The notes beneath the pieces were generated by a model that saw nothing but the letters and a program-made list of their open reading frames with translations, was not told where the DNA came from and ran no database searches. A program made the translations under genes and the position numbers. A stretch of DNA of 6,878 nucleotides from positions 1 through 6,878 of the forward strand of contig JBFWSL010000202.1 in NCBI GenBank assembly GCA_050248375.1, given 5' to 3'. This DNA comes from JAYZVT01 sp050248375 (GTDB lineage Bacteria; Pseudomonadota; Alphaproteobacteria; Rhizobiales; Methyloligellaceae). Shown piece by piece: positions 1 through 5,483 of this stretch. Numbering within the stretch: the stretch's first letter is position 1; the number at the start of each line of letters is the position of its first letter.

Positions 1-9
1 CAGCCTCAT
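1..9 (-). CDS. Possible start of the next dcw gene (ftsW expected), 5' fragment only
   Basis: On the minus strand the murD stop reads ATGA, so an ATG at 7-9 overlaps the murD TGA (6-8) and opens a new frame with only three visible codons (Met-Arg-Leu) before the window ends. This is the same stop/start arrangement as the murE-murF junction. In alphaproteobacterial dcw clusters the gene after murD is usually ftsW, which encodes the septal SEDS glycosyltransferase that works with FtsI. That identity is inferred from gene order alone, because three codons cannot identify a protein. A weak GGAG lies about 11 bases upstream of this ATG, inside murD. The true start could also lie further downstream, outside the window. 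Confidence 0.3.
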
Positions 10-1415
10 GGCGACACGCGCTCCAGCAGGCGCACGTCGGTCAGCTTCGACACCATGTCGCGGAAGGCGTCGCCGCGCGCCATGAAGTTCGGGAACTGGT
101 CGAAGGAAGCGCAGGCCGGCGACAGCAGCACGACCGCTTCCTTCGCCCTGCTGCGCGACGCGTCCTCCGCGGCCTGCTTCACCGCGCGTTCGAGCGTTCC
201 GCAAATCACGTGGTCCGCCCTGCCCTCCAGCGTGCGGGCGAAATCGTCCGCCGCCTTGCCGATGAGATAGGCCCGCCGGATCTTCGGGAAATACTCCGCC
301 AGCGCCTCGATGCCGCCGGACTTCGCCAGCCCGCCGGCAATCCAGTAGATATCGTCGAAGCTGGACAGCGCATGCGCTGCGGCATCGGCGTTGGTGCCCT
401 TGGAATCGTTGACGAAGAGCACATGGCCCATGCGGCCGACCTGCTCCATGCGGTGCTCCAGCCCCGGGAAGCTGCGCAGCCCTTTCGCGATTGTCTCTGG
501 CGCGAGCCCCAGCGCGCGGGTCAGGGCATAGGCGGCGGCGGCGTTCTGCGCGTTGTGTTCGCCGCGCAGCGACCCGATGCCTTCCAGCGAAATCCGTGCC
601 GCCTCCCTGCCCTCGCGCATCTCGATCAGCTCGCCCCCCGAGGCCCGCACGCCCTCCTCCATGCCTTGCCGCGTGGAAATGCGGTCGATGACGAACGGGC
701 CCTTGAGCGCGTCGGCGATAGCCCGGCAACGCACGTCGTCGATGCTGACGACGGCGCGATCGCCTGCCTCCAGCGCGGAGAAAATGCGCGCCTTCACCGC
801 GGCGTAGTTTTCCAGCGTGCCATGGCGGTCGAGATGATCGGGCGTGATGTTGAGCAGCGCCGCCGCGTCCGCCTTCAGGCCGGGCGTCAGGTCGATCTGG
901 TAGGAGGAGAACTCGATCACATAGACCCGCCCGTCCTCGAACGGCTCCAGGTCGAGGATGGCGCGGCCGATATTGCCGCCGAGCGACACCGGCAGGCCCG
1001 CCGCCGCGCACAGGTGCGAGACCAGCGCCGTTGTGGTGGACTTGCCGTTGGTGCCGGTGATCGCCACCACCCGCGCCTTCGATCCGGTCTTCGCTCTCTC
1101 GCGGAAGAACAGCTCCGTGTCGCCGATGATCTCCACCCCCGCCGCCTTCGCCTTCTCCACGGTCCAGTGCGGCTCGGGATGGGTGAGCGGCACGCCCGGC
1201 GCGAGCACCAGCGCGGCGAAATCCTTCCAGTTCGCCTTCCGCAGGTCGGTCAGGGTCAGGCCCGCGGCGGCGGCCTTGCCGCGCGAGGCCTCCGAGTCGT
1301 CCCAGGCGGCCACCATGGCGCCACCGGCCTCCAGCGCCAGGGCGGAGGCGATGCCGCTCATGCCGAGCCCGAACAGGGCGACCGTGCGCCCGGCGAAGAC
1401 TGTGACGGGAATCAT
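6..1415 (-). CDS. murD: UDP-N-acetylmuramoyl-L-alanine--D-glutamate ligase (MurD)
   Basis: Cytoplasmic ATP-dependent ligase that adds D-glutamate to UDP-MurNAc-L-Ala, the second amino-acid step of peptidoglycan precursor synthesis. The 469-residue protein has the three Mur-ligase domains. An N-terminal Rossmann-like UDP-binding domain carries GLGMSG (residues 16-21). The central ATPase domain carries the P-loop GTNGKST (121-127), the TPDHLDRH stretch (191-198) and Lys208 in YAAVKARIF, the position expected to be carbamylated. The C-terminal domain begins near HRMEQVG (321-327) and carries NDSKGTNADA (336-345) and LLSPACASFDQF (430-441). The length is slightly above the usual 440-460 residues and the protein looks complete. 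The ATG is chosen because MIPVT...GRTVALFGLG is a typical alphaproteobacterial MurD opening. No clear Shine-Dalgarno sequence precedes it, and the bases just upstream are CCGGGCC. It lies 53 bases downstream of mraY and ends in TGA. Confidence 0.97.
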   Translation of the reverse strand: MIPVTVFAGRTVALFGLGMSGIASALALEAGGAMVAAWDDSEASRGKAAAAGLTLTDLRKANWKDFAALVLAPGVPLTHPEPHWTVEKAKAAGVEIIGDTELFFRERAKTGSKARVVAITGTNGKSTTTALVSHLCAAAGLPVSLGGNIGRAILDLEPFEDGRVYVIEFSSYQIDLTPGLKADAAALLNITPDHLDRHGTLENYAAVKARIFSALEAGDRAVVSIDDVRCRAIADALKGPFVIDRISTRQGMEEGVRASGGELIEMREGREAARISLEGIGSLRGEHNAQNAAAAYALTRALGLAPETIAKGLRSFPGLEHRMEQVGRMGHVLFVNDSKGTNADAAAHALSSFDDIYWIAGGLAKSGGIEALAEYFPKIRRAYLIGKAADDFARTLEGRADHVICGTLERAVKQAAEDASRSRAKEAVVLLSPACASFDQFPNFMARGDAFRDMVSKLTDVRLLERVSP

Positions 1416-1416
1416 G

Positions 1417-1454
1417 GCCCGGATACTAACTCAAATTCGCCCGGAAAACCGGGC
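1417..1454 (-). other. Stem-loop with a repeated 3' arm in the mraY-murD gap
   Basis: The 53-base gap contains a perfect inverted repeat: GCCCGG at 1439-1444 and CCGGGC at 1449-1454 on the plus strand, around an AAAA loop. In the transcript this is a 6-bp GC-only stem with a UUUU tetraloop, starting 14 bases after the mraY stop codon. A second plus-strand copy of GCCCGG at 1417-1422 lies one base upstream of the murD ATG, so it could pair with the same arm, but with a 26-base loop. The hairpin is followed by GAATTTGAG rather than a U-run, so it does not look like an intrinsic terminator. A role in mRNA stability or murD translation is only inference. Confidence 0.45.
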
Positions 1455-1468
1455 ATTGGGCATGCAGA

Positions 1469-2554
1469 CTAGCGCAGTTTCAGGGTGGACAGGGAGGCCA
1501 GCGCCAGCACCACCGAGATGATCCAGAAGCGGATGACGATGGTCTGCTCCTTCCAGCCCTTCTGTTCGAAATGATGATGCAGCGGCGCCATGCGGAAAAT
1601 GCGCTTCCCGGTGAGCTTGAAGGAGGCGACCTGCATGATCACGGAAGCCGTCTCCAGCACGAACAGGCCGCCCGCGATAGGCAGCACCAGCTCATGCTTG
1701 GAGGCCACGGCGATGGTGCCGAGCGCCCCGCCCAGCGCCAGCGAGCCCGTGTCGCCCATGAAGATCATGGCCGGCGGCGCGTTGAACCACAGGAAGCCGA
1801 GGCCCGCCCCGATCAGCGCCCCGCAGATGATGGCGAGCTCGCCCGAACCGGCCACGAAATGGATCTGAAGATAGTCGGCGAAGATCTTGTTTCCGCTCAG
1901 ATAGGCGATGATGCCGAAGGTTCCCGCCACGAACATCACCGGCACGATGGCGAGGCCGTCGAGACCGTCGGTCAGGTTCACCGCGTTGCCCGCTCCGACG
2001 ATAACGAGCACCCCGAGCAGGATGAAGAACGGTCCCAGGTCGAACACCAGGGTCTTGAAGAAGGGGAAGGTGAGCGAGGTGGAGAAGGGCTGCGTGCCGA
2101 GCTTCATGATCACATAGACCGCGATGGCCGCCGCGACGATCTCCAGGGAGAAGCGGATACGTCCGGGAAAGCCCGCCGAGGACCGCCGCTTCACCTTGAG
2201 ATAGTCGTCGTAGAAGCCGATGGCGCCATAGGTCAGCATCAGCAGCAGCACCACCCAGACATAGGCGTTGGACAGGTTGCCCCAGATCAGCACCGAGACG
2301 GTGACGCCCATGAGGATCATCAGTCCGCCCATGGTGGGGGTGCCCTGCTTGCCCACGATGTGGGAAACCGGACCGTCGTCCCGGATCGGCTGGCCCCGCC
2401 CCTGCTTGATCTTCAGCGACTTGATCAGGGCCGGCCCGAACAGAAATACGAGCAGAAGCGCCGTCACCGTCGCCGCGCCGCTGCGGAACGTGATGTAGCG
2501 AAACACGTTAAACAACTGGAATTGCTCGGAATATTCCGCGAGCCAGATGAGCAT
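1469..2554 (-). CDS. mraY: Phospho-N-acetylmuramoyl-pentapeptide-transferase (MraY, translocase I)
   Basis: Polytopic inner-membrane enzyme that transfers phospho-MurNAc-pentapeptide from UDP to undecaprenyl phosphate to make lipid I, the first membrane step of peptidoglycan synthesis. Its 361 residues match the family length of about 360, and many hydrophobic segments are visible; the family has ten transmembrane helices. Diagnostic motifs are GTPTMGG (71-77), the aspartate pair in FYDDYLK (114-120, D116/D117), NLTDGLDGLA (193-202), MGDTGS (266-271) and the MAPLHHHFE signature (322-330) in the last cytoplasmic loop. The Mg-binding and catalytic acidic residues are therefore present. The start is well supported: GGGGAGG sits six bases upstream of the ATG, and MLIWLAEYSEQ...FNVFRYITFR is a normal alphaproteobacterial opening. 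It lies 21 bases after murF and stops with TAG. The antisense frame is open over most of its length but is judged a shadow. Confidence 0.98.
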   Translation of the reverse strand: MLIWLAEYSEQFQLFNVFRYITFRSGAATVTALLLVFLFGPALIKSLKIKQGRGQPIRDDGPVSHIVGKQGTPTMGGLMILMGVTVSVLIWGNLSNAYVWVVLLLMLTYGAIGFYDDYLKVKRRSSAGFPGRIRFSLEIVAAAIAVYVIMKLGTQPFSTSLTFPFFKTLVFDLGPFFILLGVLVIVGAGNAVNLTDGLDGLAIVPVMFVAGTFGIIAYLSGNKIFADYLQIHFVAGSGELAIICGALIGAGLGFLWFNAPPAMIFMGDTGSLALGGALGTIAVASKHELVLPIAGGLFVLETASVIMQVASFKLTGKRIFRMAPLHHHFEQKGWKEQTIVIRFWIISVVLALASLSTLKLR

Positions 2555-2560
2555 CCCTGT

Positions 2561-2567
2561 CCTCCCC
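2561..2567 (-). promoter_or_regulatory. Strong Shine-Dalgarno sequence of mraY
   Basis: The minus strand reads GGGGAGG followed by ACAGGG and then the mraY ATG, a close match to the anti-Shine-Dalgarno sequence at near-ideal spacing. It lies entirely in the 21-base gap between the murF stop and mraY. No other start visible in this window has a comparable site, so mraY is likely to be initiated independently rather than only by coupling to murF. Confidence 0.75.
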
Positions 2568-2575
2568 GGAAACGG

Positions 2576-3982
2576 TCAGCCGGCGCCTGAAAGCCGGTCC
2601 CTGAGGGCCTCGACAATCGGCCCCATGCGGCTGCCGAGCGAACCTTTTATCATCACCACGTCTCCCGGCCTGACTTCGGCCAGCACCCGTGGCTGCAGCA
2701 GTTCCGCGGTCTGTTCCCAGCCCCCCCTGCGCCCGGCCGGAATGGCTTCGAAAAGGGCGTGCATCCTGGGCCCGCAGGCAAAGACAACATCTGCTCCGCT
2801 CGCGTCAACCGCGTCGGCGAGGCCCCGGTGCAATTCCTCGCTGCTGTGTCCCAGTTCCAACATGTCCCCGAGCACGGCGATCCGCCTCATTCCAGGCCGC
2901 ATGGCGATGGCGCCAAGCGAGGCCAGGGCGGCCCGCATGGAGGCCGGGTTGGCGTTGTAGCTCTCGTCGATGACCACGACCCGGCCGCCGTTGACGTCGA
3001 ACTGGCTGCGCGCGCCCCGCCCTTGAGGCGCGTGGCAGTCCGCCAGCGCCTTCGCCGCGGCGTCCGTATCCGCGCCGGCCAGCGACACCGCCGCCAGGAC
3101 CGCCAGCGAGTTCATGGCCAAGTGGCGGCCGGACGCGCCCAGCCGGTAGCGCAGCCTCCTGCCCAGGATGTCCGCCTCGATGTCGGAGCCTTCCGCCAGT
3201 GCCGTCAGCGACAGCAGCCTCGCGTCCGCGCCATCCGACGATCCGAAGGACACGACGCGGGCAGCAGTGGCCTCCGCCTTCTGCTTCAGACGCGCGAAAT
3301 GCGGGTTGTCTATGTTCAGGACCGCCGCGCCGCCCGGCTCGAGCCCGAGGAAGATTTCCGCCTTGGCGTCGGCGATCTCCTCCACCGAGGCGAAGAACTC
3401 CAGGTGTACCGGCTCCACCGTGGTGACGATGGCCACATGCGGCCGCGCCAGCCTGGTCAGCGGCGTGATCTCGCCGGCATGGTTCATGCCGATCTCGACG
3501 ACGCCGAACCGGGTCTCGCGCGGCATGTTGGCCAGTGTCAACGGCACGCCCCAGTGATTGTTGTAGGATTTGATGGAGGCATGCACGCTTCCCCCGGGAG
3601 CCAGCGCCAGCCGCAGCGCCTCCTTCGTGCCGGTCTTGCCGACGCTGCCGGTGACCGCGATCACCTTCGCTTCGGTTCGGGCCCGCGCCGCCGCGCCGAG
3701 CCTGTTCAACGCCTCGAGCGTTTCCGGCACCCGGACCAGCGGCCCCTCCGCCCCGACCTCGGCGTCCGTGGCGACCAGCGCGGCGGCCGCGCCGCCGCCG
3801 AAGGCCTTGGCTACATAGCGATGGCCGTCCTGGTTGTCGCCGCGGATGGCGACGAACAGCGCTCCGCTCTCCACCGTGCGGCTGTCGATGGAAACGCTGC
3901 CCATGTCCGGCGCGCCCTCGCCTTCGGGCTCGCCCCCAGTAGCCGCGAGCACCTCGGCGAATGTCCACAGCAGCCCCCTCAT
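2576..3982 (-). CDS. murF: UDP-N-acetylmuramoyl-tripeptide--D-alanyl-D-alanine ligase (MurF)
   Basis: Cytoplasmic ATP-dependent ligase that adds the D-Ala-D-Ala dipeptide to UDP-MurNAc-tripeptide, the last soluble step before MraY. The 468 residues show the MurF layout. The N-terminal substrate domain carries SIDSRTVESG (31-40). The central ATPase domain carries the P-loop TGSVGKT (111-117), SYNNHWGVPLTL (139-150) and EIGMNHAGEI (163-172). The C-terminal domain carries DESYNANPASM (339-349), LGDMLELG (371-378) and KGSLGSRM (446-453). The SYNNxxGxP and DxYNANPxS signatures separate it from MurC, MurD and MurE. Its ATG overlaps the murE TGA as ATGA, so translation is probably coupled to murE, and only a weak G-rich AAGGGG lies upstream. 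After the P-loop the sequence reads GKTGTKEAL, with glycine where Ser or Thr is usual. The protein otherwise looks complete and functional. It stops with TGA, 21 bases before mraY. Confidence 0.97.
   Translation of the reverse strand: MRGLLWTFAEVLAATGGEPEGEGAPDMGSVSIDSRTVESGALFVAIRGDNQDGHRYVAKAFGGGAAAALVATDAEVGAEGPLVRVPETLEALNRLGAAARARTEAKVIAVTGSVGKTGTKEALRLALAPGGSVHASIKSYNNHWGVPLTLANMPRETRFGVVEIGMNHAGEITPLTRLARPHVAIVTTVEPVHLEFFASVEEIADAKAEIFLGLEPGGAAVLNIDNPHFARLKQKAEATAARVVSFGSSDGADARLLSLTALAEGSDIEADILGRRLRYRLGASGRHLAMNSLAVLAAVSLAGADTDAAAKALADCHAPQGRGARSQFDVNGGRVVVIDESYNANPASMRAALASLGAIAMRPGMRRIAVLGDMLELGHSSEELHRGLADAVDASGADVVFACGPRMHALFEAIPAGRRGGWEQTAELLQPRVLAEVRPGDVVMIKGSLGSRMGPIVEALRDRLSGAG
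3979..3982 (-). other. ATGA stop/start overlap joining murE and murF
   Basis: The minus-strand tetranucleotide ATGA contains the murF start (ATG, 3980-3982) and the murE stop (TGA, 3979-3981). This is the classic arrangement for translational coupling by re-initiation. It fits the need for balanced amounts of two enzymes that act in succession on the same nucleotide precursor. Coupling itself is inferred. Confidence 0.85.
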
Positions 3983-5436
3983 GCCGCCCGCCCCTTGCCC
4001 AGCGCCTCGCGCACCGCCTCATGGTCGCTGAAGGGGATGGTCCGCCCGCCGATGGTCTGGCCGGTCTCGTGGCCCTTGCCCGCCACCAGCAGCACGTCAC
4101 CGGACTTGAGCCCCTTCACCGCATGGGCGATGGCCTCGCGCCGGTCGCCGATCTCCGTCGCCTCCGGACAGGCCGCGAGTATCTCCGAACGGATGGTGGC
4201 CGGGTCCTCGCCGCGCGGATTGTCGTCGGTGACATAGACGGCGTCCGCCTTGTCCCTCGCCACCTTGCCCATCTGCGGGCGCTTGCCCCTGTCGCGGTCG
4301 CCGCCGCAGCCGAACACCACCACCAGCCGCCCGCCCGCATAGGGCCTGAGCGCGCCGAGCGCGTTGTCGAGCGCGTCGGGCGTATGCGCGTAGTCAACGA
4401 ACACCGGCGCGCCCGACCGGTCGCCGACCATCTCCAGCCGTCCCGTCGCGCCCTTGAGCCCCGGGAGTTGCGCCAGCACCGCCGCCGTGTCGCAGCCGGA
4501 CGCCATGGCGAGCCCTGCCGCAAGCAGCGCGTTGGACGCCTGGAAGCCGCCCACCAGCGGCAGCAGCAGGCTCTCCCGCCCACCGCTCCAGGAAACAGCG
4601 AGTCTCTGGGCGAAGCCGTCGCGCGCCACCTTGTCGAGCGTGAGCGCCTCGCCCTTGGGGCCAACGGTCAGAAGTTTCAGTTTGCGCTCGCGCGCCACCG
4701 CCGCCACGTCGCGGCCGCCGGGCGCGTCCGGGTCCACCACGGCCGCGCCGCCTTCCGGCAGCAGCTCGCGGAACAGCCGCAGCTTCTGCGCCAAGTAGTC
4801 CTCGAAGGTGGGATGATAGTCGAGATGGTCGCGGGAGATGTTGGTGAAGCCCGCCGCGGTGAGCGCGATGCCGTCGAGCCGGCGCTGCTGCAGCCCGTGG
4901 CTCGAGGCTTCCATGGCGAAATGGGTGACGCCCTCGCGCGCCAGCGTCCGCAGTTCGCTGTGCAGGGTCACGGGATCGGGCGTGGTGTGCCTGAGGGGAT
5001 GTTCGCCCTTGGGCGACCACAGACCGGTCGTGCCGAGGCTCGCCGCGGCCAGCCCGAGCCCGCTCCATATCTGCCGCACGAAGGAGGCGACCGAGGTCTT
5101 GCCGTTGGTGCCCGTGACGGCGATCGCGGTGCCCGGCTGCGGCGCGTAGTAGCGCGCGGCCATCAGCGCCAGTGCCCGGCGGGGATCATCCGCCTCGACG
5201 ACCGGAACGCCTTCCGGCAGGTCGCCGGCGCGCCCCGTCGGCGCCAGAATGACGGCCGCGCCCGCCGCCGCCGCGCCCCTGGCGAAGGCGGCGCCGTCCA
5301 GCTTCGTGCCCGGCAGCGCGGCGAACAGATAGCCCGGGCGCACCTCGCGGCTGTCGGCGGTCAGGCCCGAAATGTCGATATTTCCCGCGCCCGCGGGGAT
5401 CGCGTAACCAGGTCCGGCAAGGTCTGACAATTTCAT
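3979..5436 (-). CDS. murE: UDP-N-acetylmuramoyl-L-alanyl-D-glutamate--2,6-diaminopimelate ligase (MurE)
   Basis: Cytoplasmic ATP-dependent ligase that adds the third stem-peptide residue to UDP-MurNAc-L-Ala-D-Glu. The motif DNPRGEDP (405-412) is the meso-diaminopimelate recognition signature, which argues against a lysine-adding enzyme. Other landmarks over 485 residues are TADSR (26-30) in the UDP-binding domain, the P-loop TGTNGKT (108-114), TTPDP (151-155), SSHGL (178-182), RDHLDYH (202-208), Lys218 in YLAQKLRLF (expected carbamate site), VDYAHTPDAL (347-356), GCGGDRDRGKRP (376-387) and GKGHE (453-457). Length and motif spacing are normal. The ATG giving MKLSDLAG is chosen by family resemblance. 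The sequence upstream (GGTTCGCCG) has no obvious Shine-Dalgarno site. It starts 47 bases after ftsI and its stop overlaps the murF start. Confidence 0.98.
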   Translation of the reverse strand: MKLSDLAGPGYAIPAGAGNIDISGLTADSREVRPGYLFAALPGTKLDGAAFARGAAAAGAAVILAPTGRAGDLPEGVPVVEADDPRRALALMAARYYAPQPGTAIAVTGTNGKTSVASFVRQIWSGLGLAAASLGTTGLWSPKGEHPLRHTTPDPVTLHSELRTLAREGVTHFAMEASSHGLQQRRLDGIALTAAGFTNISRDHLDYHPTFEDYLAQKLRLFRELLPEGGAAVVDPDAPGGRDVAAVARERKLKLLTVGPKGEALTLDKVARDGFAQRLAVSWSGGRESLLLPLVGGFQASNALLAAGLAMASGCDTAAVLAQLPGLKGATGRLEMVGDRSGAPVFVDYAHTPDALDNALGALRPYAGGRLVVVFGCGGDRDRGKRPQMGKVARDKADAVYVTDDNPRGEDPATIRSEILAACPEATEIGDRREAIAHAVKGLKSGDVLLVAGKGHETGQTIGGRTIPFSDHEAVREALGKGRAA

Positions 5437-5451
5437 CGGCGAACCGGGGCG

Positions 5452-5465
5452 TCCGCGCCGGCGGA
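5452..5465 (-). other. Small hairpin in the ftsI-murE gap
   Basis: Within the 47-base gap, TCCGC (5452-5456) and GCGGA (5461-5465) are perfect inverted repeats around a four-base loop (GCCG on plus, CGGC in the transcript). The loop and neighbouring bases also form the palindrome GCCGGC. No U-run follows, so it is not a credible rho-independent terminator, and the downstream mur genes are presumably read through. In such GC-rich DNA a 5-bp stem may occur by chance. Confidence 0.3.
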
Positions 5466-5483
5466 ATGCGGGCGGTGGCCCGT

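Noticed and set aside
1439..1454. Intrinsic terminator between mraY and murD
   Set aside because: The stem is only 6 bp and is followed by GAATTTGAG, not a run of U. A terminator here would also cut murD off from its operon.
210..1472. A 420-codon plus-strand open frame antisense to murD
   Set aside because: No domain is recognisable and the composition is Arg/Ala/Gly-rich. MurD on the opposite strand carries complete motifs in correct order.
1571..2590. A 339-codon plus-strand open frame, very rich in His, Asp, Glu, Gln and Arg
   Set aside because: This composition is what results from reading the complement of hydrophobic membrane-helix codons; mraY on the minus strand accounts for the sequence completely.
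2805..4100. A 431-codon minus-strand open frame in another frame over murF
   Set aside because: The translation is dominated by Arg and Gly with no family motifs, and it overlaps intact murF on the same strand in a different frame.
2759..4237. A 492-codon plus-strand open frame, antisense to murF and the end of murE
   Set aside because: It spans the junction of two clearly identified genes on the other strand, and its Arg/Gln/His-rich translation resembles no family. It is explained by codon bias.
3961..5427. A 488-codon open frame on the plus strand, antisense to murE
   Set aside because: It lies opposite a gene with every MurE motif. Its translation is rich in Arg, Ala, Gly, His and Gln with no recognisable domain, as expected for the antisense of a GC-rich coding sequence that rarely contains stops.
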